This document shows positions 23,006 to 32,999 of a DNA stretch of 64,000 nt, in pieces. A program made the translations under genes and the position numbers. Position 1 is the stretch's first letter; each line of letters begins with the position of its first letter. A model generated the notes under the pieces. That model had not been told where the DNA came from. It searched no databases and was given only the letters and a program-made list of their open reading frames with translations. The stretch comes from Symbiodinium natans (Eukaryota; Sar; Dinophyceae; Suessiales; Symbiodiniaceae), in the NCBI GenBank assembly GCA_905221605.1, contig CAJNDS010000890.1, positions 1,501,357 to 1,565,356 on the forward strand, given 5' to 3'.

Positions 23006-23081
23006 CTAGGGCAAAGAGTCCCTGCCTCATGCAGCTCTATGCACTCCCCAGGAGGGGCCCATGTTTCAGCGAACTGGCCAT
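23006..23081 (-). CDS. candidate exon, Cys-containing
   Basis: Open frame GQFAETWAPPGECIELHEAG and then TLCP after acceptor GAGATCGTTAG. With the island at 22.8 kb it shares a C-G-Q-F or D-G-Q-F start, which hints at a secreted Cys-rich protein, but no domain could be named. Confidence 0.4.
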
Positions 23082-23722
23082 CTAACGATCTCGGCCCAGA
23101 ATGCTGAAGGGTGAGTCTAGTGCTCCGCGCGGTTTAGGGTTTAGGGTTTAGGGTTTAGGGTTTAGGGTTTAGGGTTTAGGGTTTAGGGTTTAGGGTTTAG
23201 GGTTTGGGGTTTGGGGTTTGGGGTTTGGGGTTTAGGGGATCAGGAAGCCGAAAGATTGAGGGCTTAGGGTTTAGGATAAGGCTCGAATTCTGGGTCCAGA
23301 TTCTCTGGAGTGGGGCACGTACAACCCCACTTGAAAGCAAAAAATCTTGGCGTTTCCGAAATAGGGGTGGCCCTTGTGGGTGTTCCTATAACAAGGCTTA
23401 GTTTACTTTCGGGCACATGAGTCGGACCCCTATTTGGGAAAGGCCCACCTGACTCACACCGGGTCGCTCAACATGGCCAGAGAGCTCGGCCACTGGTCGC
23501 CAGGGGAGTCGAACACAGGACGCGTGCGCACAGCTCGGGTTGGCTGCCGAGCACCTTCCCCGCTTGTTGCGGTCACAAGCTCGGGAGGGTATGCCCCGAG
23601 TCGTGCAAAAGCTTACTCGACGGTCCTTCAACGCCCAGCAGGGGCCAGAGTATTGTTCTTTGGCGCTCCTCCCCAATCTGCAACGAAGGCTGCGACGTCT
23701 GCCACATGTAGCCTTTTCTCAC

Positions 23723-23902
23723 CTCTGTCCCCGGTCAGCCTGCGACCACGAGGTGCGCGCTAGTTCTTCATGGGAGGTTTGGGAAATAGTATGCGGGACC
23801 AAGGAGACATGGCCTTCTTGATCCATCACAGGATGGTCGTCCATGGGGGTGTCTTGCTGTGGTGAAGCAAGGCCCAGGCAACTCTCCTGTTGGACTTCAC
23901 AC
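23723..23902 (-). CDS. candidate exon, 59 codons, canonical GTGAGA donor
   Basis: Open frame with CEVQQESCLGLASPQQDTPM, DDHPVMDQEGHVSLVPHT and SHEELARTSWSQADRGQ, ending CAGAG|GTGAGA, a textbook donor. Acceptor near AGATTGTAG. It lies in the largest repeat-free island of the left half (23.27-23.94 kb); two plus-strand frames overlap the adjacent part (23434-23763) and are less convincing. Unknown function. Confidence 0.5.
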
Positions 23903-24774
23903 CTACAATCTCGCACGCCAACAACTTGGACCGTGACAAGGCACGGGTTTAGGGAATAGGGTTTAGGGTTTAGGGTTTAGGGTTTAGGGTTTAGGGTTTA
24001 GGGCTTAGGGCTTAGGGTTAGGATGTGCCTGTCTGCCACCCCTTGTCCGTCTTAGAAAAGGGCCTCTCAAGACCCATACTCTAGGGGTTTAGGGCTTAGG
24101 GAGGGTTTGGGGTTTAGGGTTTAGGGTTTAGGGTTTAGGGTTTAGGGTTTAGGGTTTAGGGTTTAGGGTCATGAAAAACTCGTGTTTAGGGTTTAGGGCT
24201 TCATGGGGCCCGGTAATTCTGTTCGAAATGCCCTACACCCCAAAGGGTTCAACCCCAAGTCCCCTGAACCCCAAGACCTGATTCCGGGCCCCTAAACCCT
24301 AAACCCTAAACCCGAAACCCTAAACCCTAAACCCCCCTAAACCCTAAACTCTAAACCTGCAAGACAGAACAAGGTCCAAGAAGGCGGTGTGCGAGGAGCT
24401 GCTGCTTCAAAACCACTTCTTTGGGTTTAGGGTTTAGGGTTTAGGGTTTAGGGTTTAGGGTTTAGGGTTTAGGGTTCAGGGTTCAGGGTTTAGGGTTTAG
24501 GGTTTAGGGTTTAGGGTTTAGGGTTTAGGGTTTAGGGTTTAGGGTTTAGGGTTTAGGGTTTAGGGTATCCAGATGTGGTGCTCGGACGGAGCGGTTGCAA
24601 GAAGACTTGCCGAGCCGCTTAGAGGGGCCGCCCTAAACCATAAACCCTCAAGCCTCTACCACTCTTCAAGGGTTTAGGGTTTAGGGTTTAGGGTTTAGGG
24701 TTCAGGGTTTAGGGTTTAGGGTTTAGGGTTTAGGGTTTAGGGTTTAGGGTTTAGAGTTTACTAATTAGACAGGG

Positions 24775-24850
24775 GTTTGGGGATGATAATCGAAAAATTA
24801 CCAAGGGACCATAAGGGAATACGATTCGTAACTATTCCGACCCCCAATGT
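24775..24850. mobile_element. MITE-like element, family C (diverged copy)
   Basis: Shares the end CGTAACTATTCCGACCCCCAATGT with the termini at 28957 and 44349, and has a GGTTTGGGGATGATAAT stretch like the other end. No coding capacity. Confidence 0.55.
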
Positions 24851-25026
24851 TACCCTCGGGGGGGCCGCTTCTGTGCTCCTACTGCTCTCCTTGTGTTGGT
24901 TTGTCCCTGCATCGCCCTCAGAAGTAGGGTGTGTCTGCTCTTTCCTGCAAAGGTCGGGATAGCTGCCTGAATAAAGGGATATACGCCTTATGTCCCTTTA
25001 CACAGAAGATGTTGCACTCTGGAGGG

Positions 25027-25297
25027 TTAGGGTTTAGGGTTTAGGGTTTAGGGTTTAGGGTTTAGGGTTTAGGGTTTAGGGTTTAGGGTTTAGGGTTTAG
25101 GGTTTAGGGTTTAGGGTTTAGGGTTTAGGGTTTAGGGTTTAGGGTGTTGGGTTTAGGGTTTAGGGTTTAGGGTTTAGGGTTTAGGGTTTAGGGTTTAGGT
25201 TTTAGGGTTTAGGGTTTAGGGTTTAGGGTTTAGGGTTTAGGGTTTAGGGTTTAGGGTTTAGGGTTTAGGGTTTAGGGTTTAGGGTTTAGGGTTTAGG
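25027..25297 (+). repeat. longest TTTAGGG array
   Basis: About 38 units over 271 bp with three single-unit defects (TGTTGGG at 25145 and length variants). Longest near-perfect array in the window. Confidence 0.97.
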
Positions 25298-25305
25298 CCG
25301 CCCCC

Positions 25306-25379
25306 CGCGGCATTCCCCTCAGAGCCAAAACGACGTGGTTCCTTCGGGCGCCTTCGGATTTCCAGCAATGGCCTTCTTC
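25306..25379 (-). CDS. candidate internal exon
   Basis: EEGHCWKSEGARRNHVVLAL and then RGMP after acceptor CTAAGCTTCGCAG (exon from 25379, phase 0). Confidence 0.45.
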
Positions 25380-26619
25380 CTGCGAAGCTTAGCCTGGCGG
25401 CAAAGGTTTAGGGTTTAGGGTTTAGGGTTTAGGGTTTAGGGTTTAGGGTTTAGGGTTTAGGGTTTGGGGTTGAGGGTTTAGGGTTTAGGGTTCAGGGTTC
25501 AGGGTTTGGGGTTCAGGGTTCAGGGTTCAGGGTTCAGGGTTTAGGGTTTAGGGGCTTAGGGGCTTAGGGATAAGGGTTCAGGGCTCAGGGCTTCGTGCTT
25601 AGGGCTTAGAGACTTAGGGATCAGGGTTCAGCGCTGCGGGCTGAGGGTACAGGGCCTCTTAGGGTCTCTAGGGTCTCTAGGGTTCAGGCTCAGGGTTGAG
25701 GGTTCAGGGCTTTAGGGTTCGAGGTTTACCCTACAGAGTTGTGGGAACCCTAAACCCTAAACCCTAAACCCTATAAACCCCCCGACTGACAAGGTGAACC
25801 CCCCCCCCCCCCCAAGCAAAGGTCATCAATCCAGGTGGGCTTTCGTGGATCTTGGGAGTTGGAGGAGGCTGGCTTGAGTGCTTGAGGGTTTAGGGTTTAG
25901 GGTGTAGGGTTTAGGGTTTAGGGTTAGGGCTCAGTTTAGGGCTTAGGGCCTAGGCCGGGGTTCGGGTTTGGGGGTTCGATTTGGGCATTTCGGGCCTCAG
26001 GGTCAGGGGTTTAGGGGTTTGTGGGTTTTAGGCTTGAAGCGCATGGCCTCCCTCGAGGCCTGTATACACTCTAATCCCTAAACCCTAGAAGTGTAAATGG
26101 GGAAGCCTCAACTTGTTCCTCATTGGGAGGGGGGGGGGGGGGGGGGGCATACCTTCACTTGGTGATCATATGGAAGGCAGGTAATGGCCTCTGGACCCTA
26201 AATCCCAGACCCTAAACCCTAAACGCTGAACCCGAAGCCTCCTGTCCAGACCCTGAACCCTAAACCCCAGACCCTAAACCCTAAACCCCAAACCCCAGAC
26301 CCTAAACCCTAAACCCTAAACCCGAAGCCTCCAGAATCTAAAACCCCAAACCCTGCACACCCACAACTTCGCTGCGGGGATCCCCCTCTTCTAAGGTTTT
26401 TGGATTCTTTGGGTTCTGGGTTGTAGGGTTCCAGGGTTCTTTGCGTTCTGCGGTTCAGGGTGTTGAGCGTGTAGGGTTTAGACTCGGGTGCAGGGTGTAG
26501 AGTTCATAGCGTTTAGGGTTTGACTTGGCTGCACTTAGCAGGGTAGCGATAAATTCAAATTTTAGCTGCCTTACTAGGACACCCAATAAACCCAAAAAGG
26601 CTAGTGAAGCACCACAAAG

Positions 26620-26735
26620 ATATCTAGGGGTTCTACCTTGGACCCTTAAGGTTGTACCCTTAAGATTTGGCGCCCTTTCTTAAGGATCCCTAAGGGAATA
26701 TAAGGGCCATATAAGGAGGATATTGACTATTTTAT
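26620..26735. mobile_element. short repeated non-coding element, family D
   Basis: CTAGGGGTTCTACCTTGGACCCTTAAGGTTGTA followed by a TAAGGGCCATATAAGGAGGATATT part. The first part recurs at 58370-58402 and the second, diverged, at 18980-19060. Element ends are not defined. Confidence 0.5.
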
Positions 26736-26876
26736 CAGGGAACAAACCCTAACCCTAAACCCTAAACCCTAGACCCTAAACCCTATTCCAAAAAAAAAAA
26801 AAAGTACCACTGGACTCCCAAGGCTTAGGTTCAGGGCAATTTTCAAAGAAACCGGGCTCCGACCATGGGGGGCCTC

Positions 26877-26910
26877 TTGCTGCAGCACCTCACGCCGACG
26901 GGTGGCCTCA
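26877..26910 (+). other. inverted duplicate of 20664-20697
   Basis: Same segment in opposite orientation; plus frame reads GGLLLQHLTPTGGLK. From 25.9 to 28.4 kb no other supported coding island was found; the space is telomere-like text, a 20 bp G run (26131-26147), family D and a family B element. Confidence 0.6.
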
Positions 26911-27685
26911 AACCCTAAACCCTAACCCCCAAACCCTAAACCCTAAACCCCAAACCCCAAACCTTAGAGAGGCTTAGGGCGAGGTGTGTAGATTCATGTG
27001 TCCCTCAACCCTAGAGCTCAAAATCCGGAACCCTGAACCCAACAACCGTCCACCCTTAACCCTAGGGTTGAGGGTTGAGGGCTTAGGCCTTATTCAGGGT
27101 GTTTCTTGCCAGGCCACCAAATCCCTGGATCCTACTTTGCGGGTTTCCGGGCTTAGAACCTACGGGTTAGGGTTTTGGGTTTCGGGTTTGGGGTTTAGAA
27201 CTTCAGGGTGAAGGCTTTTGAGCTTGGGGTTTGGGGTTTAGGGCTTAGACTTCGTCAGGGGAGGAGGGGGGGGCGGGGGGGCTCTAGCAAGGGCAATCTA
27301 AACCACGAAAGCCTAAGCCTGAGACCACTAAACCCTAACCCTAGACCCTAAACCCTTAACGCTGAACCGAACGTGGCACCGAGCTAGGGAACAGCTTTTC
27401 AAGGGACTAAAACCAGGGACCCTTGTACGGGCTTAGGGAAACGTTCGGGTTTAGGGTTTAGGGTTTAGGGTTGAGGGTTGAGGGGTGGGGGTTTAGGGTT
27501 TAGGGTTTAGGGTTTAGGGTTTAGGGTTTAGGGTTTAGGGTTTAGGGTTTGGGGTTTGGGGTTTAGGGTTTGGGGGTTTAGGGTTTAAGGTAGGAGGGCT
27601 ACTTAGGTATATAAAGTATGATTTCTAGGGGGAAGAAACTAGCGGGAAGAAGATTCAGGGTCCCTGCTATGGGTCCCTCCTTATG

Positions 27686-27815
27686 CTCGGAGGTTCATGG
27701 TACTTACCAACCAATTCTAACTGCACTTATAACCCACTTAAGTGCCCTAAAATAGTTTTAAGTACAGTTCTAAGCACAGTTGTAATTGGCTGAGAAATAC
27801 CATGACCCTCCAAGT
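27686..27815. mobile_element. MITE-like element, family B
   Basis: Ends GGAGGTTCATGGTACTT and AAATACCATGACCCTCCAAG are inverted copies; interior shares CTTAAGTGCCCTAA with the copy at 11667-11781. Confidence 0.8.
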
Positions 27816-28406
27816 AGGGCTCCCTTCTTATACCCCTTAAGGTTTAGGGCATAGAAGAGCTCAACGACAAAAGCTAAAGAAGCCAAAGGAGCCATTTCTT
27901 TTTTAAGGTTAAGGGTTTAGGGTTTAGGGCTTAGGGTTTAGGGTTTCGGGCTTAGGGTTTAGGGTTTAGGGTTTACCCTAAATACCCTAAACCCTAAACC
28001 CTCAAACCCTAGAGTTTAGGAGGTTTTGAGGTTGAGGTTTCGGCCAGAGGGCTATGACCTCCTGAACCCGAGTTCCGGATCACGTCCCCCCCCCCCCCCC
28101 CCCCCGCCAAAAAAAATAGAAAGGCCCTTAAAATCCCCTCTGAAAGCCTAGGCCTCAAAACTCTGCTCCTCGCAATCCTCCGTCCCTACAGCGCCTAAAC
28201 ACTCTCGAGGGCCAGGGTCTAGGGATCCGAAAGCACCCAAAAAAAAAGCAACTTCCACTCAAAAGGGTTTAGGGTTTCGTTGTTTAGGGTTTAATAATAA
28301 TAAGAATAATAATAATAGTAATAATAATGGTTTAGTGGTTAGGTTTAATAGTAATAACAGTACTAATAATAAGGGTGAAGGGGTTTAGGGCTCATCTCAA
28401 CCGAGC

Positions 28407-28462
28407 CTGATCTGCAGAACAGAAGTGGCAATGCGAGCACGCATCGCCCTTGAAGCAGCCGC
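28407..28462 (-). CDS. CCCH zinc-finger protein, second half of the finger
   Basis: Open minus frame GGCFKGDACSHCHFCSADQ. With the exon at 29818-29897 it completes a CCCH finger: upstream C-H-P-C, then GCFKGDACSHCHFC. This G-C-x-x-G-x-x-C-x-x-C-H-x-C form is typical of the RNA-binding CCCH type and, as I recall, of finger proteins in dinoflagellates. The acceptor is TTGGCCGGAG; the downstream end reads GATCAG|GCTCGG (GC donor). Joining GC...AG between the two exons keeps the frame (GAG G|GC GGC TGC). The rest of the protein was not identified. Confidence 0.75.
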
Positions 28463-28483
28463 CTCCGGCCAAGTAATATAAGG

Positions 28484-28579
28484 GGTTTAGGGTTTAGGGT
28501 TTAGGGTTTAGGGTTTAGGGTTTAGGGTTTAGGGTTTAGGGTTTAGGGTTTAGGGTTTAGGGTTTAGGGTTTAGGGTTT
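28484..28579 (+). repeat. TTTAGGG array
   Basis: About 13 perfect units just above the zinc-finger exon, inside its intron. Confidence 0.95.
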
Positions 28580-28725
28580 AGTATGGGCCCTTAAAGGGGG
28601 CCCCTTATATTCTATACACCTTATACACCCTATAATATTCTATACACCTTATACACCAAGTAATATAAGGGTCCGTTCTTATGGGCCCTTAAAGGGGACC
28701 CCTTATATTATATACACCTTATACT
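28580..28725. repeat. direct duplication, TATGGGCCCTTAAAGG unit
   Basis: TATGGGCCCTTAAAGGGG, CCCCTTATATT and TATACACCTTATAC occur twice about 100 bp apart; a related fragment is at 6936-6975 and TATACACCTTATACACC recurs at 28868. Confidence 0.75.
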
Positions 28726-28956
28726 TCTTTACCCACTCCATCCATTGGCCTCGCGAGCCTTTGGAATCTTGTCAAGAGGCGTAGAGCCGAACTACCGAAT
28801 TAGGTCGAATTCAAATCTGATCTGCTTGGGAAACACAAAGTTCCTCCCATGATGGAGTGATAGATGCATATACACCTTATACACCCTATAAACCCAGGGG
28901 GCCCATACGTCAGAACCCTTTAAAGGAAGTAAGGGACCGTGTGCAGGGACCATGTG

Positions 28957-29057
28957 ATATGGGGGTCGGAATAGTTGCTATAATACTCGCTGCGGGTCCC
29001 TTTATAAGTATACTGCGATACCCCCCAAAAGCCTATTCTAATGATTAAGGCCCTATA
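28957..29057. mobile_element. MITE-like element, family C
   Basis: 101 bp with ends ATATGGGGGTCGGAATAG and CTATTCTAATGATTAAGG-CCCTATAT that match, in reverse order, the ends of the 44278-44349 element. Confidence 0.65.
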
Positions 29058-29409
29058 TTAGGTGGAGAAGGTGGGGCTTTGAGGCTTTGAGGCTTTCAGG
29101 GCTTGGGTATCCAAGGTCCCCCAAAATCCGAAGCCTAACCCCTAAACCCTAAACCCTAAACCCCAAACCCTTAACCCTAAACCCTAAACCCGAAACCCTA
29201 AACCCACACACCTCAAGCCGCAGGGGCCAGGGGCTTAGGGGCCTGGAAACTTCGGGTGCGCAATCCCAGGGACTTGACTAGGGCTTGGGGGCTAAGGCTC
29301 ATAAGAGGGTTAGGGTTTAGGGTTTAGGGCTTAGGGTTTAGGGTTTAGGGTTTACGGTGTAGGGTTTAGGGTTTAGGCTTGAGGGTTTCGGGCTTAGGGT
29401 TTAGGGCTT

Positions 29410-29520
29410 AGAGTTCAGCATCTCCAGTCCAAGCATTCACTGGTCGAGCTGCTTCATCATGTGACGGAGAAGCACCCACCCACCCAGAAAATCCCACAAC
29501 ATGAAGAAACTACAAAGTTC
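29410..29520 (+). CDS. duplicated coding-like segment, copy 2 (VQHL family)
   Basis: Plus frame VQHLQSKHSLVELLHHVTEK then HPPTQKIPQHEE after a good acceptor (GTTCAGCATCTCCAG). Counterpart of 3592-3706 in opposite orientation. It sits inside the intron of the minus-strand zinc-finger gene, so it is either an antisense gene or a copied exon. Confidence 0.4.
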
Positions 29521-29644
29521 ACTCAATCCATCAACCCCTAAACCCTGGAGCCCTAAAACCCTACCCCAAGAGCCCTAAACCCCAAACCCCAAATCACAAA
29601 CCCTAGACCCCAAACCCTAAACCCTAAACCCTAAACCGTATCAT

Positions 29645-29720
29645 CCACAAACACCCTGAGCCATCCGAAGCGCTGAAACCCGATAACTTCGGCGCGGAGG
29701 GCCACCCAGACTTCCTCAAG
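29645..29720. other. coding-like island, strand unclear
   Basis: Minus frame EVWVALRAEVIGFQRFGWLR (then VFVDDT, ending at GTTTAG) and plus frame HKHPEPSEALKPDNFGAEGH are both open. If minus and spliced in, it would split the zinc finger between 29.82 and 28.46 kb, so it is probably not part of that transcript. Confidence 0.3.
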
Positions 29721-29817
29721 CCTCAAGCCTCAACCCTCAACCCTCAACCCTAAAGCCTAAAGCCTAAACCCCAAACCCTAAACCCTACACCCTAACCCCC
29801 CCCCCCCTCCCGCGCGC

Positions 29818-29897
29818 CCTCGCGAATTGCGAAGGCCACACAAGGGTGGCAGGTCCCATTCAGATGCATTTGCATCTTCTCTGGCACTGACCGGATC
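29818..29897 (-). CDS. CCCH zinc-finger protein, first half of the finger
   Basis: 26 codons, reading RSVPEKMQMHLNGTCHPCVA and then FAIREG. The NGTCHPCVAF part is the front of a CCCH finger whose remaining Cys and His lie at 28407-28462. Acceptor CGGGCCGAAG before 29897; the exon ends CGCGAGG|GCGCGC, a GC donor. The intron of 1355 bp contains a TTTAGGG array, the family C element, a 28.6 kb duplication and the plus-strand VQHL copy. Likely nucleic-acid binding; the full protein is not visible. Confidence 0.75.
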
Positions 29898-30116
29898 CTT
29901 CGGCCCGGTTGAAGGGTGTGATTGGGGTTGGGGCTAGCAAAAAAATAACAGAAAACGACGGTTTCGAGCAAGCCTCACTCGCACGATGCCTTCAGTGTGA
30001 GGGAGACTTCCAGCTTGAGGGTTTAAGGGTTAAGGGTTTAGGGTTTAGGGTTTAGGGTTTAGGGTTTAGGGTTTAGGGTTCAGGGTTCAGGGTCTAGGGC
30101 CTTGACTTTCAGGAAA

Positions 30117-30190
30117 CTTTTGCACCCATGGGTAGGGAAAGGCAAGTGGGGGGCAAGCGCAGCAAGTGTGGCGAAATCAAACGGTCGCGT
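30117..30190 (-). CDS. candidate exon downstream of introner-like intron
   Basis: 24 codons: TRPFDFATLAALAPHLPFPT and then HGCK. In phase 0 with the exon at 30252-30295 when the 61 bp element between them is removed. Confidence 0.45.
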
Positions 30191-30251
30191 CTCGAAAATA
30201 TGGTCCCTTAGTATGAGACGGCCCCTTTAGACCTTCGTTTAGAGAACTCAC
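30191..30251 (-). mobile_element. introner-like element, copy 1 (family E)
   Basis: 61 bp on minus, GTGAGTTCTCTAAACG to ATATTTTCGAG. It starts with a canonical donor and ends AG. A longer copy at 44091-44226 has the same start (GTCAGTTCTCTAAATC), the same GGGGCCGTCT core and the same GGGACCA-ATTTTCGA end. In both places removal joins two open frames in the same phase. Confidence 0.6.
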
Positions 30252-30295
30252 CAAATAGCTTGTCCCGAAGACCACAGGGCAAAAGGGTAGCTGTC
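30252..30295 (-). CDS. candidate exon upstream of introner-like intron
   Basis: GQLPFCPVVFGTSYL-like frame (two bases plus 14 codons) from acceptor ACCCGTTCTAG to donor TATTTG|GTGAGT. Confidence 0.45.
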
Positions 30296-30446
30296 CTAGA
30301 ACGGGTTTGGTCCTCTGCGGCTTCCAGGGTTTAGGCTTTAGGGCTTAGGGACCCTAAACCCTAAACCCCAAACCCTAAACCCTAAACCCCAAACCCTAAA
30401 CCCTAAACCCCAAACCCTAAACCCTAAACCCCAAACCCTGAACCCT

Positions 30447-30520
30447 AAAGATGCTCGGGTACATCTCAGGCATGGCGAGATGCTTTGGCCTAGCTGCTGT
30501 GGCTGCTAGGTGGCAGGCCG
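30447..30520 (-). CDS. candidate internal exon (strand uncertain)
   Basis: ACHLAATAARPKHLAMPEMY and then PSIF after acceptor GGTTCTGACTAG. A plus-strand frame with an ATG (MLGYISGMARCFGLAAVAAR) is equally open. Confidence 0.3.
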
Positions 30521-30545
30521 CTAGTCAGAACCAAGGTTTAGGTTG

Positions 30546-30688
30546 GGATGCTCCGGCTTATACAAACAGTCCTTAATAGGGAGCATAATAGGGGGTACTA
30601 TAATCCCATACTTACAGTCCTTAATAGGGAGTATAATAGGGGGTACTATCATCCTTATTAAGGTCGGTTAGTATAAGGGGGAGCATCC
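30546..30688. mobile_element. MITE-like element, family A, with internal duplication
   Basis: Ends GGATGCTCCGGCTTATAC and GTATAAGGGGGAGCATCC are inverted. The interior ACAGTCCTTAATAGGGAG...GGGGTACTAT is duplicated in tandem, so this copy is longer than the 81 bp copy at 56025-56105. Confidence 0.75.
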
Positions 30689-30939
30689 TAAGCTCCGGGC
30701 TTCCTGTTGCTTTGGTTCCCACCACCCAAGCGTCCATTTAGGGCCAGGGCTTCTCGGCGGTTTCTTCGTTCAGCATTTCAGCCAACACCCTACCTGAACT
30801 TAGGGTTTTGGGTTTTAGGGTTTAGGGTTTAGGGTTCAGGGTTCAGGGTTTAGGGTTTAGGGTTTAGGGTTTAGGGTTTAGGGTTGCAGCCAACATCTCC
30901 AGTCAGGGTCTCGGGCTGCCGGGGGGGGAGGAGGGTTGC

Positions 30940-30981
30940 CCTGAGTGCCTCGCCACCTACTTGGCCCTCATCGAAACCCTC
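30940..30981 (-). CDS. candidate short exon, phase 0 at both ends
   Basis: 14 codons EGFDEGQVGGEALR between acceptor CTCTACGTTCAG and a possible GC donor (CTCAGG|GCAACC). Confidence 0.35.
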
Positions 30982-31079
30982 CTGAACGTAGAGTTTAGGG
31001 TTTAGGGTTTTGACTTTAGGGTTCAGGGTTCAGGATTTTGGGTTTAGGATTCAAGGTTTTCGGACCCCCTAGCCAATTC

Positions 31080-31172
31080 AAGGATCGGAGTGCAGCGTAG
31101 TGGCACTACTTCCACCTTCTTCTGCGATGCCCGGCTGTCGACACGTCCGGGCCTCGGCGTTTCAACCCTCAG
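31080..31172 (-). CDS. candidate internal exon, about 31 codons
   Basis: LRVETPRPGRVDSRASQKKV and then EVVPLRCTPI after acceptor GGACACAG. Confidence 0.45.
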
Positions 31173-31573
31173 CTGTGTCCACGGTTTAGGATTTAGGGCT
31201 TAGGGTTTGGGGTTAAGGGTTAAGGGTTGAGGGTTTAGGGTTTCGGGTTTAGGGTTTAGGGGTTTAGGGTTTAAGGTTAGGGCTTAGGGTTAGGGTTTGG
31301 AGTCTTTTCAGGCTTTTCAGGCCCCCCTTTCCCCCCCTTCATTCCCAGCTTTCCCCCGCATGCAAAGCTAATGAGGCTTGGTTCAGGGGCAGCCTCGAAG
31401 GGGGGGGAGGCGGGGGGGGGGAAACGCGTGAGGGTTTAAGGGTGGGGTTTAGGGGTTTAGGGGTTTAGGGGTTTAGGGTTTAGGGTTTAGGGTTTAGGGT
31501 TTAGGGTTTAGGGTTTAGGGTTTAGGGTTTAGGGTTTAGAGTTTAGGGAGCTGTACATTCCTTAGGAGCCTTC

Positions 31574-31645
31574 CTTGCTTGAGAACTGACAGGGATCACG
31601 TATGTACTGAGCATGCTGCACTTCTTCGTATTTGACGAAGTCAAG
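31574..31645 (-). CDS. candidate exon, phase 0, possible GA donor
   Basis: 24 codons LDFVKYEEVQHAQYIRDPCQ and then FSSK. The acceptor is CGGCTGATATGGCAG; the end reads AGCAAG|GAAGGC. The plus strand also offers a C-terminus-like frame (VLSMLHFFVFDEVKLPYQPW then stop), so strand is not certain. Confidence 0.4.
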
Positions 31646-32372
31646 CTGCCATATCAGCCGTGGTAACAAGAATGAAGTAGGAGGTACTGCTTTTGTACTA
31701 GCAATGAATGTCATGTTTGATGCACATGATCATCCTAGGAAGTCCTAATTCTTACTATGTAAACACGCTGGGGTGCTGAACACTCCGTCTCGGTGACGAA
31801 CGGTTTTGGGTTTAGGGTTTAGGGTTTAGGGTTTAGGGTTGAGGGTTTAGGGTTTAGGGTTTAGGGCTTAGGGCTTAGGGTTTAGGGTTTAGGGTTTAGG
31901 GTTGCACGTGCGCTTGCTGCGCCGATTTTGGGGTTGACAAGCAAATGAAGGAATGAGGGGAATAGGGTACTCCTATGAAATCCCTTCAAGTGTGTTTATA
32001 GGGTGCCTGAAATACTCCCTTAGAGAGTATACATAGGTACCCCCAAAATAATCCCTTGAAGAATATTTTAAAAATAGAAGGTACCTAAAACTAAAAATAC
32101 CTGATTCACACGAAGAGCCAGTGGGTCTCAGTAGGTTCTGGCCCAAAATATGAGGGAACATGCTCGAGTGGAGGGAGAGAAAGAGGGAACCAACTTGAAA
32201 AAAAGGAGTCTTGTTCCGGCCAAGAGCTTGATTTTTGGCGTTTTTTTTTTGCCTTTAGCCCCAAACCCTGACTCCTGAATTGCCCCAACTTTAAGTGGTC
32301 ATTAAGGTTTGGGGTAGCGGGGGGTTAAAAGACGGCATGAGCCCTGAAACCCAAAAACCCTAAACCCTAAAC

Positions 32373-32480
32373 ACAGCACACCCCTGCACCCGCCCTGGAT
32401 TCACGATACCAGCCTGAAACTCGCTTGGCACCAATTTTCTCGAGCTGCTTGGTGAACGTAGCGATCGCCTGCTGTGCCTT
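32373..32480 (-). CDS. candidate internal exon, 36 codons, phase 0
   Basis: KAQQAIATFTKQLEKIGAKR and then VSGWYRESRAGAGVCC between acceptor GCGTCATGCAG and TGCTGT|GTTTAG. Amphipathic, normal composition. It follows the 32541-32654 exon in the same phase. Confidence 0.55.
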
Positions 32481-32540
32481 CTGCATGACGCCCTACACCC
32501 TAAACCCTAAACCCTAAACCCTAAACCCTAAACCCTAAAC

Positions 32541-32654
32541 CCACGGATTGGGATGGCGAGGCCTGGGCCAATAGTTGAGCTGATCTTTCAGTTCGCGATT
32601 TGGTCCAGGAAGGCCCGCCATGATGCAGGACGGCACCCCGGACATTCCGCAACC
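32541..32654 (-). CDS. candidate internal exon, 38 codons, phase 0
   Basis: GCGMSGVPSCIMAGLPGPNR and then ELKDQLNYWPRPRHPNPW. Both borders lie in telomere repeats: acceptor GGGTTTAG|GG and donor CCGTGG|GTTTAG. Joined to 32373-32480 it gives 74 open codons across a 60 bp interval of CCCTAAA-type sequence. Confidence 0.55.
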
Positions 32655-32868
32655 CTAAACCCTAAACCCTAAACCCTAAACCCTAAACCCTAAACCCTAA
32701 ACTCAATCTCCAAGAAGGCGGTCCACTGGCGCGCTGAAAGCTCCAGAACCGCTTAGGGCTCAAGGTTTCCGGTTTAGGGGACTTAGGATTTAGGGATTTC
32801 GGGACTTAAGGGCTTAGGGTTTAGGGTTTAGGGTTTAGGGAGTTAGGGGCTTCAGCCCAAGGCCTAAC

Positions 32869-32952
32869 CCCTGTAGAAGGATGCTCGGGGCCGCGCAGCA
32901 TGGGAGCTGCGAACGAGGCGTGGTCATGCTGCCCATAATAAGCCTGCTGGTC
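32869..32952 (-). CDS. candidate internal exon, 28 codons, phase 0
   Basis: DQQAYYGQHDHASFAAPMLR and then GPEHPSTG between acceptor AAACTCCGAG and ACAGGG|GTTAGG. Confidence 0.5.
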
Positions 32953-32999
32953 CTCGGAGTTTAGTGTTTCACATGAGGGTTGTAGCTTGGGACTTCCAG

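Noticed and set aside
23398-23676. A tRNA gene suggested by a GTTCGACTCCC stretch on the minus strand
   Set aside because: No T-stem, anticodon stem or acceptor stem pairing could be drawn around it.
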